In this document: one piece after another, positions 1 to 7,598 of the stretch | How the letters are laid out: the number at the start of each line of letters is the position of its first letter | Position numbering within the stretch: position 1 is the first letter of the stretch | Assembly (NCBI GenBank): GCA_934364765.1 | Contig: CAKRMO010000004.1 | Location: 1-13,990 of the forward strand | DNA from: an uncultured Bacteroidaceae bacterium | GTDB lineage: Bacteria; Bacteroidota; Bacteroidia; Bacteroidales; Bacteroidaceae | Direction: 5' to 3' | Length of the DNA: 13,990 nt | Translations under genes and position numbers: made by a program | The notes under the pieces: generated by a model | The model's database searches: none | Told to the model about the DNA's origin: nothing | Seen by the model: only the letters and a program-made list of their open reading frames with translations

Positions 1-1
1 A

Positions 2-871
2 AAAAACCTGATTATCATAAACCTGATAGTCTTTCTGGCGAAATATGTGTTCGGGACACGCGGCGTTGACCTCGACTCCATGCTCGGGCTTCACTTTTTC
101 ATGGCGCCCGATTTCCGCCCCTACCAGCTCCTGACCTATATGTTCATGCACGCAAACGTGGAGCACATATTCTTCAATATGTTCTCGCTTTGGATGTTCG
201 GGAGAATAATAGAGCAGACGTGGGGCGAGAGGAAATTCCTGCTGTTCTACCTCGTGTGCGGCATAGGCGCGGGGCTGACGCAGGAAGTGTGGCAGTTGGG
301 GCAGTACTATGTTGAAGGGCTCCAGAACTACCAGGCCGTGAACATGGGGGAGGGGACAATCCCGATGAGCCAGTACCTCAACCTGTGGACAACGATAGGC
401 GCGTCGGGGGCGTGCTACGGCGTGATGCTCGCGTTCGGAATGACATATCCCAACGAGGTGCTGATGCTCTTCCCCATACCAATACCGCTTAAGGCCAAGT
501 ACTTCGTCATAATGTGCATAGTAATCGAGCTTTTCTCGTCGTTCTCCACAAACGGCAACGTTGCCCACTTCGCCCACCTTGGCGGCATGGCGTTCGCATG
601 GTTCTTCATCCGCCGCGAACGCCGCAGGCAAAGGGGCTTTGGCGGCTGGGAAAGCTACACGCCGCCGCGCGGCGGAATATTCGGGCGGATGCGCAGGAAA
701 TTGCCGGGGGGCGGCGCGTTGGGCGGGCGCAAGGCCGACCACGACTACAACGCGCGCCGCGAGGAGAAGCAGCGGGAGATAGACAGGATACTCGAAAAAA
801 TAAGGGCCTCCGGCTACGAAAGCCTCACGGAGGAGGAAAAACGCAAACTCTTCGACTCCGGGAAAAAATAA
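2..871 (+). CDS. Rhomboid family intramembrane serine protease, 5' end cut by window edge
   Basis: Membrane-embedded serine protease that cleaves transmembrane substrates within the bilayer; the substrate is unknown. The reading frame is open to the left edge: before the first possible start (GTG at 47) it encodes a hydrophobic run (KNLIIINLIVFLAKY) that looks like the first membrane helix, so the true start is outside the window. Visible hallmarks are HANVEHIFFNMFSLWMFG (loop and second helix with the conserved His/Asn), the catalytic serine in GASGACYG (codon 404-406), and the catalytic histidine in AHLGGMAFAW (codon 575-577). A basic tail follows (RRERRRQR), then a small C-terminal domain ending IDRILEKIRASGYESLTEEE, a tail common in Bacteroidetes rhomboids. 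The spacing between the second helix and the serine includes about 40 extra, partly polar residues. The stop overlaps the next start (TAATG), so the two genes are probably one operon. Both dyad residues are present, so it should be active. Confidence 0.95.
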   Translation, partial: KNLIIINLIVFLAKYVFGTRGVDLDSMLGLHFFMAPDFRPYQLLTYMFMHANVEHIFFNMFSLWMFGRIIEQTWGERKFLLFYLVCGIGAGLTQEVWQLGQYYVEGLQNYQAVNMGEGTIPMSQYLNLWTTIGASGACYGVMLAFGMTYPNEVLMLFPIPIPLKAKYFVIMCIVIELFSSFSTNGNVAHFAHLGGMAFAWFFIRRERRRQRGFGGWESYTPPRGGIFGRMRRKLPGGGALGGRKADHDYNARREEKQREIDRILEKIRASGYESLTEEEKRKLFDSGKK

Positions 872-1968
872 TGCGGGCAAGAATTAAAAAGACAGCCACC
901 TTCACCGCCATGGCAATGACCGTGGCGGCGGTGCTTGCCATGTGGGCGAGCGCATACAGTGCGCACATCCCGCCGCAGGGCTTCGGCTGGTACGACGTGC
1001 TGGGCATGGCGTTCCCCGTGTTCGCCGCAGCGAGCGCGGCGTCGCTTGCTCTATGGCTTGTGTTCAAGCCTCGCCTCGCCCTTGTGCCGTTCTTCGGGCT
1101 GCTGTTCTGCATAAGCGACCTGCGTGCCTACTGCCCCGTGAACATACCCCAAAGCCCGCCGGCAGGAAGCCTGAAGGTGATGTCGTACAACGCGCAAAAC
1201 TTCGACGGCACGGCAAACGGGGACAGCGAGGAGAAGAAGCGGATAATCTCGAACATAATAAACTCCAACGCCGACATAGTGTGCATACAGGAGGGCGACT
1301 ACTGGGCCGACTGGGACAAGCTCGAGAAAAAACTGCACAATATATATAGGTATATGGACGTGCTGGGGAAAGACTCCGCGCCTACCACCATGAGGTGCTT
1401 CTCGAAGCTGAGAATAATAAAGGCGGAGCAGCTGCCCTTTCCCGGAAGCTTCAACTCCGCCGTGGCGTTCTATCTGGAACACAAGGGCGGCGACACGATA
1501 ATAGTGGTGAGCAACCACCTGCAGAGCGACAACCTCACCCCCGAAGAGCTTGACAACTACTCCGCCCTCGTTGAGGGGCGGAAGAGCACGGGGCGCAAGG
1601 GACGCAGGTCCGCCGTCGTTTCGCTGCTGCGTAAGGTTGCGCGGGCGGCCGAAAAGCGCGGCTCGCAGGTTGACAGCGTGGCGGCGTTCATAGACGCACA
1701 CAAAAACACGCCGCTTATACTGTGCGGCGACTTCAACGACACCCCGATATCCTACTCGCGACGCGAAATCGCCAGAAGGCTCACCGACGCATACGCGGCA
1801 ACGGGCCTCGGCCCCGGCTTCACATACACCGGCAACGGAATGCGCGTTAGGATAGACCACATGATGTGCTCGCGCCACTGGAAACCGTACGCCGCAAAAG
1901 TAAACAGCCGCGCAAAAGGCTCCGACCATTACCCTATTACGGCTTTCTTTAAGCTAAAAGCCAAATAA
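871..1968 (+). CDS. Membrane-anchored endonuclease/exonuclease/phosphatase family protein
   Basis: A 365-residue protein of the Mg-dependent EEP fold (DNase I, sphingomyelinase and inositol phosphatase superfamily), whose substrate cannot be told from motifs. The frame is open upstream inside the rhomboid gene, but the ATG at 871 is chosen because it forms a TAATG junction with the rhomboid stop and begins a sensible basic N-terminus followed by membrane helices. Three hydrophobic segments (about residues 8-28, 42-65 and 68-84) come first; with a basic, cytoplasmic N-terminus the catalytic domain would lie in the periplasm. EEP motifs in order: SYNAQNF (Asn107), IQEGDYW (Glu141, metal ligand), SNHLQSDN (His216), CGDFNDTP (Asp287, Asn289), RIDHMM (Asp329) and GSDHYPI (Asp352, His353). 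All catalytic positions are present. It is probably transcribed with the rhomboid gene. A phosphodiesterase acting on envelope lipids, a nuclease or a phosphatase all remain possible. Confidence 0.93.
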   Translation: MRARIKKTATFTAMAMTVAAVLAMWASAYSAHIPPQGFGWYDVLGMAFPVFAAASAASLALWLVFKPRLALVPFFGLLFCISDLRAYCPVNIPQSPPAGSLKVMSYNAQNFDGTANGDSEEKKRIISNIINSNADIVCIQEGDYWADWDKLEKKLHNIYRYMDVLGKDSAPTTMRCFSKLRIIKAEQLPFPGSFNSAVAFYLEHKGGDTIIVVSNHLQSDNLTPEELDNYSALVEGRKSTGRKGRRSAVVSLLRKVARAAEKRGSQVDSVAAFIDAHKNTPLILCGDFNDTPISYSRREIARRLTDAYAATGLGPGFTYTGNGMRVRIDHMMCSRHWKPYAAKVNSRAKGSDHYPITAFFKLKAK

Positions 1969-2004
1969 TACACCCTCACAGGCTTTCAAGTATTAAAAAA
2001 AATG

Positions 2005-2012
2005 TATATTTG
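2005..2012 (+). promoter_or_regulatory. Bacteroidetes-type -7 box of the secDF promoter
   Basis: TATATTTG matches the Bacteroidetes sigma-ABfr consensus TAnnTTTG exactly. A start site near 2018 would leave a leader of about 40 nt. The -33 element is weak: the best candidate is TTTC at 1984-1987, 17 bases upstream. Between the box and the secDF ATG the sequence is almost only A and T, as is usual for efficient start regions in this phylum, and there is no Shine-Dalgarno sequence. Confidence 0.6.
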
Positions 2013-2056
2013 CAAGCCTACTGCCGAAAGAAAAAATAAAAATAATAATAAACCAA

Positions 2057-5000
2057 ATGCAAAACAAAGGATTCATAAAGGCGATTGCAGTATTACTCAC
2101 ACTAATCTGCATTTACTACCTCTCGTTCTCATTTGCCACCAGCCACTTCACAAGCAAGGCTGAGAAAATGGGAGAGGTGGCCGGCGCACAATATCTTGAT
2201 TCTATAAAGAACGAGAAAGTGTGGCTCGGCGCGTACACGTTCAAGCAGTGCCAGGAGATGCAGATAGGTCTCGGCCTCGACCTCAAGGGCGGCATGAACG
2301 TCATTCTCGAAGTATCGGTGCCGGATGTGGTCAAGTCTCTTGCCGACAACTCCACCGACCCGACATTCCTCAAAGCCGTGAAGCAGGCTTCCGGGCAGTC
2401 TCAGGACAGTCAGGACGACTTCATCACGCTGTTCGTGAAAAACTACCAGTCGGCTGCGGGCAAGAACCATCTTGCCGAGGTGTTCGCAACACAGCAGCTC
2501 AAAGGGCAGGTGGCGACAAACAGCACCGACGCGCAAATAGAAAAGGTGTTGCGCAAGGAAGTCGCCACAGCGATTGAAAACTCCTACAAGGTGCTCCGCA
2601 CGCGTATCGACCGCTTCGGCGTTGCACAGCCCAACATCCAGACCCTACAGGGGCAGATGGGGCGCATACTTGTGGAAATGCCGGGCATAAAGGAGCCCGA
2701 CCGCGTGAGGAAGCTTCTTCAGGGAAGCGCGAACCTCGAGTTCTGGGAGACATACGATGGAAGCGTGATCATCCCCTACCTCTCGCAGATTGACGCAAAG
2801 CTCGCCGCAGCAGGAAACGCAGCCGCAAAAACAGACACGGCCAAGGCTGAACCCGCAAAGGAAGAGGCGAAAGCCGACACGGCAAAGGCAGAAAAAGGTG
2901 CAAACGTAAACGCCGCTGCCGCGCTCAAGAAACTTGAAGCCGGCAAAGGTAAGGCAAAGGAAGATGCAAAGGCTGACGCCGACCTCAAGAAGCAGCACCC
3001 GCTCCTCGCTTCAATGTCGCCCGCACAGGGCGGAAGGGGCTGCGTGGTGGGATATGTACTCGCACGCGACACCGCAGAGGTGATGAAAATGCTCACATCG
3101 GCTGACGCGCAAAAGCTGCTGCCAAAAGACCTCAAGCTGTGCTGGGGCGTGAAACCCTCGGAAGTAAGCACAAGGCAGGAGGTGTTTGAGCTTTATGCCC
3201 TGAAGGTTACCGAGCGCAACGGACGCGCACCGCTCGAAGGCGATGTAATCACAACGGCAAAGGACGACTACGACCAGTTCCACCGTCCCTGCGTGAGCAT
3301 GTCGATGAACACCGACGGCGCACGCCGCTGGGCGGCCATTACAAAGAAGAACAAGGACCACGCAATAGCAATCGTGCTCGACGGCTTCGTTTACAGCGCG
3401 CCCAATGTGGAGAATGAAATCACCGGAGGGCAGTCGCAAATCACCGGGCACTTCACCGCAGAGGACACCAAAGACCTTGCAAACGTGCTGCAGTCGGGTA
3501 AGATGCCCGCCCCCGCCCACATTGTGCAGGAGGACATCGTAGGTCCTTCGCTCGGTCAGGAGTCAATCGTTCAGGGCTTCACCGCCTGTGTGATTGCATT
3601 CATAATCCTCATGATTTACATGTGCGCAGTCTACGGAATAATCCCCGGCATGGTTGCAAACTGCGCATTGCTGCTCAACTTCTTCTTCACGTTCGGGGTG
3701 CTCACCTCGTTTCAGGCCGCCCTCACAATGTCGGGCATTGCCGGTATGGTGCTTTCGCTCGGTATGGCAGTCGATGCCAACGTGCTTATCTATGAGCGCA
3801 CCAAGGAGGAGCTGCGAGGCGGCAAACTTGTGAAGAACGCCCTTGCCGACGGCTACAAGCACGCTTTCTCGGCAATCTTCGACTCCAACCTCACGTCAAT
3901 CATCACGGCGATTATACTATTCAACTTCGGCACCGGGCCTATTCGCGGATTTGCCACAACGCTCATCATCGGTCTGCTCGCGTCGTTCTTCACCGCCGTA
4001 TGGCTCACACGAATTGCTTACGAGCATTTCATGAACAAGGACAAGTGGCTTAACATCACGTTCACCACGAAGATTTCGGAGAACATCATGCGCGACCCGC
4101 ACTACAACATTCTCGGCGCGTCGAAGAAGCTGCTCGTGGTTTGCGGCGCACTGATTGTGGTGATGCTGGTTTCGTTCGGCGTGCGCGGCCTAAGCAAAGG
4201 CATCGACTTCACCGGCGGCCGCAACTACGTTGTGCAGTTTGAGCAGAAAGTTACCCCCGAAGAGGTTCGCGACCTTTTGCAAAAGGAAGTGGGCGACCAG
4301 GCAAACGTTTCCGCCATCGCCCTTGGAACAGACGGCAAGACACTCCGCGTGTCAACCAACTACAACATAAACGACAACTCCAGCGATGCCGACATGCAGT
4401 CGGAGAAGTTCGTTTACCAGGCACTGAAGAAAGGAAAGCTGCTCGCAGACTACGTAACGCTCGAACGCTTCATCGACCGCGACAACCGCGCCGGCGGCTC
4501 AATCATCAGCTCGCAGAAAGTGGGCCCCTCGGTGGCAAAAGACGTAACAAACGGGGCAATCATCAGCGTGATACTCGCGCTCGTTGCAATCTTCCTCTAC
4601 ATCCTCGCACGTTTCCACAATGTGGCCTACTCTGTGGGCAGCACCGTGGCCCTCACGGTTGACACACTGCTCATCATCGGCATGTATTCGCTCTGCTGGG
4701 GCTGGGTTCCCTTCTCGCTCGAGGTTGACCAGACGTTTATCGGTGCGGTGCTTACCGCAATAGGTTACTCGATAAACGACAAGGTGGTGATTTTCGACCG
4801 TGTGCGCGAATACTTCCACCTCTATCCCAAGCGCGACAACCGCCGCATATACAACGATGCGCTCAACAGCACCCTCAGCCGTACAATCAACACCGGCGGC
4901 ACAACGCTCGTCGTGCTGCTCTGCATCTTCATCTTCGGCGGCGAGAGCATACGCTCCTTCGCATTCGCCATGATACTCGGTGTGGTGTTCGGAACGCTAT

Positions 5001-5110
5001 CCTCGCTCTACGTGGCGTCGCCAATTGCATACTATGTGATGAAGCGCACCCGCCGCAGCACGGCAAACGTCAAGGCAGAGGAAATTCCCGCAAACGCCAA
5101 GGAGGCATAA
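2057..5110 (+). CDS. secDF: Fused protein translocase subunit SecDF
   Basis: Accessory Sec-translocon membrane protein that uses the proton gradient to help pull exported proteins across the inner membrane. This 1017-residue protein carries SecD and SecF in one chain. SecD half: first helix (about residues 8-28), GLDLKGG motif (Asp75), RIDRFGVAQP, the second part of the periplasmic domain (DGFVYSAPNV, GHFTAEDTKDLANVLQSG), then IVGPSLGQ at about 494-500 and five helices with GMAVDANVLIYER (Asp573, the conserved membrane aspartate). SecF half: a helix near 690-709, GIDFTGGR (716-722), SQKVGPSVAKD (819-828), and SINDKVVIFDRVRE with Asp908 in the membrane. An Ala/Lys/Glu-rich segment (246-313) interrupts the periplasmic domain and contains a near-repeat of KADTAKAE at 258-265 and 272-279. 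It has its own promoter and is followed directly by a terminator, so it is probably monocistronic. The A-rich leader and the clear family start support the ATG at 2057. Confidence 0.98.
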   Translation: MQNKGFIKAIAVLLTLICIYYLSFSFATSHFTSKAEKMGEVAGAQYLDSIKNEKVWLGAYTFKQCQEMQIGLGLDLKGGMNVILEVSVPDVVKSLADNSTDPTFLKAVKQASGQSQDSQDDFITLFVKNYQSAAGKNHLAEVFATQQLKGQVATNSTDAQIEKVLRKEVATAIENSYKVLRTRIDRFGVAQPNIQTLQGQMGRILVEMPGIKEPDRVRKLLQGSANLEFWETYDGSVIIPYLSQIDAKLAAAGNAAAKTDTAKAEPAKEEAKADTAKAEKGANVNAAAALKKLEAGKGKAKEDAKADADLKKQHPLLASMSPAQGGRGCVVGYVLARDTAEVMKMLTSADAQKLLPKDLKLCWGVKPSEVSTRQEVFELYALKVTERNGRAPLEGDVITTAKDDYDQFHRPCVSMSMNTDGARRWAAITKKNKDHAIAIVLDGFVYSAPNVENEITGGQSQITGHFTAEDTKDLANVLQSGKMPAPAHIVQEDIVGPSLGQESIVQGFTACVIAFIILMIYMCAVYGIIPGMVANCALLLNFFFTFGVLTSFQAALTMSGIAGMVLSLGMAVDANVLIYERTKEELRGGKLVKNALADGYKHAFSAIFDSNLTSIITAIILFNFGTGPIRGFATTLIIGLLASFFTAVWLTRIAYEHFMNKDKWLNITFTTKISENIMRDPHYNILGASKKLLVVCGALIVVMLVSFGVRGLSKGIDFTGGRNYVVQFEQKVTPEEVRDLLQKEVGDQANVSAIALGTDGKTLRVSTNYNINDNSSDADMQSEKFVYQALKKGKLLADYVTLERFIDRDNRAGGSIISSQKVGPSVAKDVTNGAIISVILALVAIFLYILARFHNVAYSVGSTVALTVDTLLIIGMYSLCWGWVPFSLEVDQTFIGAVLTAIGYSINDKVVIFDRVREYFHLYPKRDNRRIYNDALNSTLSRTINTGGTTLVVLLCIFIFGGESIRSFAFAMILGVVFGTLSSLYVASPIAYYVMKRTRRSTANVKAEEIPANAKEA

Positions 5111-5148
5111 GCCGGAACATAACTTTATAATATAATTGTTGAGAAGAC

Positions 5149-5185
5149 CTCGCCGGAGCCTGTACAGGTTCCGGCGAGTTTTTTT
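5149..5185 (+). terminator. Rho-independent terminator of secDF
   Basis: CTCGCCGGAGCCTG pairs with CAGGTTCCGGCGAG (14 positions, one G-T wobble) around a tight TA centre, followed by seven T. It begins 38 bases after the secDF stop. It lacks a T-run on the other strand, so it acts mainly rightward. Confidence 0.93.
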
Positions 5186-5219
5186 ATGTTCGGGGGAAAT
5201 ATTACCGCGCATTTCGTGA

Positions 5220-5405
5220 GGTGGTTTGTGATGTGGTTCATGCGACTGCGTACAGGGGAAATGTAACGCGCCGCACAAACACGCAATACACAATCAACAA
5301 AGGAACTGCACCGCCGTAAGAGCGTATTGCATACGCCCTGAATTGCGCGGATTTGCAATGCTGTGGCGGTGGTTTGCGGTGCGGTTCGTGCGGTGGTGAA
5401 CAGGG
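5220..5405. repeat. Degenerate direct repeat, two copies 148 bp apart
   Basis: Bases 5220-5257 and 5368-5405 align without gaps, 29 of 38 identical by hand count; both start GGTGGTTTG and end ACAGGG. Seven of the nine differences are transitions. Just after the first copy, the sequence AATGTAACGCGCC looks like a decayed version of the palindrome that follows the second copy. This suggests tandem insertion or duplication of the same repeat family. Confidence 0.6.
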
Positions 5406-5599
5406 CGTATGCAATACGCCCCTGCATATATACCGTCGCAATCAATAAACAGCATACATCGCCCATATAATTCCCGCAAAAGCAAAACGGTTGCCTTTTT
5501 CCACATCACCCCAAAAATTACATTTGACATAGGAAAAACTACATAGGACATAGAAAAAATTATGTCTGATATAATCCAGACTACATTAGACCTTTTTTT
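5280..5599 (+). repeat. Composite intergenic repeat, copy A
   Basis: Three blocks match the spacer at 9867-10034 read on the other strand, in the same order: (1) 5280-5300, matching 10014-10034; (2) 5301-5340, a GCGTATTGCATACGC palindrome next to CCGCCGT, matching 9979-10012; (3) 5521-5599, matching 9867-9944. Block 3 aligns over 78 positions with no gap and 11 differences, all transitions; block 1 has 6 differences in 21, all transitions. Copy A is longer because it has a second inverted palindrome and extra sequence between blocks 2 and 3. Block 3 holds two potential hairpins, GACATA/TATGTC and the arms at 5564-5591, then seven T. Confidence 0.8.
5322..5419. repeat. Palindromic doublet: 19-bp perfect inverted repeat around 60 bp
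   Basis: GCGTATTGCATACGCCCTG at 5322-5340 and its exact reverse complement at 5401-5419 enclose 60 bp rich in GGT/GCGG. Each arm is itself close to a palindrome (GGGCGTAT, 3-nt centre, ATACGCCC). The layout, two REP-like palindromes facing each other across a short spacer, resembles REPIN or MITE-type elements. No flanking target-site duplication is evident to me. Confidence 0.8.
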
Positions 5600-5753
5600 G
5601 CCGCCTGCAAGCACCTGAAAGCCAATGTCTTACAAAAGTTGTTGGAATGAGTGTATATGTTTGGTTTCCAGAGGGTTGCCGTTTTTGCGGCGGAATGCCT
5701 TTTTTCGGGGGTGATATAACAAATGCGGCTTTTCCATGCTCGCGCCCGTTGCG

Positions 5754-7598
5754 TCAGCGGCGCAGCACCACATTCGCCGCATAGGCTTTTTCCTGCGCTT
5801 CCTGAAGATTGTCGAAAAGCACGGCCTTGTCCTTGGGGTATGTGCCACGGCGCAGCATGAACACATTTGCCGTTACGATTGTCCGTCCGCTTACGCTTGT
5901 CTTTGAACTGAAAACGCCTATTTCGTTGTCAACAAACACATCCTTTGGCAAAGACTCTATTGAAATGCTGTCGGGCAGGGTTAAAGTAATGCGCTCGACA
6001 TTCTTCATTCCGCGCCCGAACCACACATCCTGTTCGCGGTTTTCTGATATGCTTTCCTTTGCAAAATTCTTATGCAGCAGGTTTGGCTTTATGAAAAGCC
6101 GGCTTCCCGTAGTTCTGGCAACCTGCGCACGCGCCGCCACCGTTATCTCCGTGCGCGGCATCACACTGTCGTGCACTTGGCATTTTGCCTCTTTCACCTC
6201 GGCGAACGGCATGTCATACAACGCTCCAGCCAAGTCTTGCTGCTCGCGTCCGCCCTCGTAAGCCCATCCTGCCATTTGGGCATAGCTGTGCATATAATAA
6301 TTGTCGTTTATCCAAACATCCGCCATGCCGCTTCCGGGAAGCAAATTCAGGCTCACCTCCGTAGAGCGCAGGTTCAGGCTGTCGGGATAATCGGGCAGCG
6401 TTACCACCTTGCCGCCGGCGGCTGTGATTTCCACGGCGTCGTGTCCGGCAATGCCCTCATGGGTGTAGCCCAACGGTATTCGGGGATTGGTGCATTCCAT
6501 CCACACGGCGCGGTCGCCAACAGGCACCTTCAGCACAACATGATTGAGCTGCTGAAAGTTAGGCACAGGCAAAAGTTTGTCATACGTAGTGCTTACAAGG
6601 GTGTAGGTGGAGGAAACGCCGGCTTCGGCAAGCATCGCCTTCATATAGTTTACGAGAGCCTTGCAGTCGCCAAAACCGTTTTTCCACACAAAGGCGGCAG
6701 ACAGCGGGCGGTATCCGCCTATGCCCAACTGTATGCTTACGTAGCGCGTGGACTGTCGCAGGAAATCATAAAGCACCTTGATCTTGCTCCATTCGCTTTT
6801 GCATGAGTCCGTGAGGGAGTGAACCTTTGCCTTGGCTTCATCGGGCAGCGCATCCATGCCGTTGCACAGCCCGTAAACCCACTTTCCGAAAGTTTCCCAC
6901 GATTCAAGGCTTGCCTTTGTGCCGTAATAGTCCAATGTTCCCGGAGAGAAATAGACTTTCGGCACGAGCTTGCCCAAAGGCTTGGCATGGCTTTCCCTTG
7001 AAAGCGGCGGCACATCGCTCACCTTGAATGTAACCGTTTTCCCGCCTTGCGGGGTTGCGGAAACTTCGGGGGCGGGCAGTGCGCCTTGAATTGCGTAGTT
7101 CACGGCAAGCGGTGCTGGATATGTTATCTCGTAGCAAGCCTCTTTTACGCCCACATCATACGCCACCACCGGGACAAATGGGGGATAGCCCAACGTGTTG
7201 CCGTTATGCCGTATGGTAACGTCGGTCGTTACAACTATGGGGTAGGATGGCAGGTCTATGTCCAAAAACACTTTTTCCACGTCATCGGCAAGGTGTTCCG
7301 AATATCTTGTGCGCTCCAGATCGCCGCCTTTGTATTTTTTCATCAGCGTACCGTCGGGGCTTTGCACCGTGCAGGAAAATTTGCTTACGCTCTCGTCCTT
7401 GTCCAAAACGTCATAGTAATTGGCAAGAAACGACTGCGCCTCCTTATAAATGACCACCTCGTCGTGGATTGTAACAACAAAACCGCTTTGCGACAGCACC
7501 TCCACTTTTGTGAGGCGCTTGCGATACTCTGCGCCAGGCTCAGCCCACGCCGCAACGGCAAGCAGCGGCAATGCGACCGCCAAAAACCAACGCCTCAT
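5754..7598 (-). CDS. Secreted DUF3857 / transglutaminase-like protein, catalytic residues present
   Basis: A 614-residue exported protein of unknown biological role. The N-terminus is a typical signal peptide (MRRWFLAVALPLLAVAAWA, cleavage expected after residue 19). A DUF3857 domain (about residues 35-200) precedes a transglutaminase-like core: GFGDCKALVNYMKAML with the nucleophile Cys312, LNHVVLKVP with His353, and WMECTNP with Glu368 in the position of the acidic third residue; WxECT is common in Bacteroidetes members. The C-terminal 230 residues look beta-rich (PDYPDSLNLRSTEV onward). Its ATG overlaps the stop of the upstream gene by four bases (ATGA), so translation is coupled. The family is widespread in Bacteroidetes, often in pairs; a thiol protease, peptide-bond-remodelling or binding role is possible. 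The stop (TGA) is followed by the repeat-rich spacer. Confidence 0.93.
   Translation of the reverse strand: MRRWFLAVALPLLAVAAWAEPGAEYRKRLTKVEVLSQSGFVVTIHDEVVIYKEAQSFLANYYDVLDKDESVSKFSCTVQSPDGTLMKKYKGGDLERTRYSEHLADDVEKVFLDIDLPSYPIVVTTDVTIRHNGNTLGYPPFVPVVAYDVGVKEACYEITYPAPLAVNYAIQGALPAPEVSATPQGGKTVTFKVSDVPPLSRESHAKPLGKLVPKVYFSPGTLDYYGTKASLESWETFGKWVYGLCNGMDALPDEAKAKVHSLTDSCKSEWSKIKVLYDFLRQSTRYVSIQLGIGGYRPLSAAFVWKNGFGDCKALVNYMKAMLAEAGVSSTYTLVSTTYDKLLPVPNFQQLNHVVLKVPVGDRAVWMECTNPRIPLGYTHEGIAGHDAVEITAAGGKVVTLPDYPDSLNLRSTEVSLNLLPGSGMADVWINDNYYMHSYAQMAGWAYEGGREQQDLAGALYDMPFAEVKEAKCQVHDSVMPRTEITVAARAQVARTTGSRLFIKPNLLHKNFAKESISENREQDVWFGRGMKNVERITLTLPDSISIESLPKDVFVDNEIGVFSSKTSVSGRTIVTANVFMLRRGTYPKDKAVLFDNLQEAQEKAYAANVVLRR

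Larger units (their letters stand above)
5186..5753. other. Gene-free, repeat-rich convergent spacer
   Basis: Between the secDF terminator and the stop of the leftward DUF3857 gene I see no credible gene. Short open frames here on the minus strand (for example 5125-5466) run through palindromes, lack family features and have repeat-derived composition. The contents are a degenerate direct repeat (5220-5257 and 5368-5405), a 19-bp inverted repeat (5322-5340 and 5401-5419), a hairpin block shared with the spacer at 9867-9944 (5521-5599), and an AT-rich remainder. No clear terminator for the DUF3857 operon is seen other than the hairpin block, which on the minus strand is followed by ATAATTTTTTC. 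Confidence 0.75.

Noticed and set aside
514-870. In-frame upstream extension of the EEP gene, giving a 484-residue protein
   Set aside because: It lies inside the rhomboid gene in another frame, has arginine-rich nonsense composition, and the ATG at 871 starts a proper membrane anchor with a TAATG junction.
1051-1929. 292-residue open frame on the minus strand
   Set aside because: Shadow of the EEP gene, which carries all family motifs; the product has no recognisable features.
5125-5614. Several minus-strand open frames of 67-113 residues in the convergent spacer
   Set aside because: They run across the secDF terminator and intergenic palindromes; their sequence is a translation of repeats, and no start region or family is seen.
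5186-5753. CRISPR array
   Set aside because: Repeats are two or three diverged palindromic units with irregular spacing, no constant repeat-spacer pattern and no cas genes.
5630-5866. Small basic minus-strand frame overlapping the end of the DUF3857 gene
   Set aside because: Its first half is out of frame within a well-supported gene and the rest is spacer; nothing supports translation.
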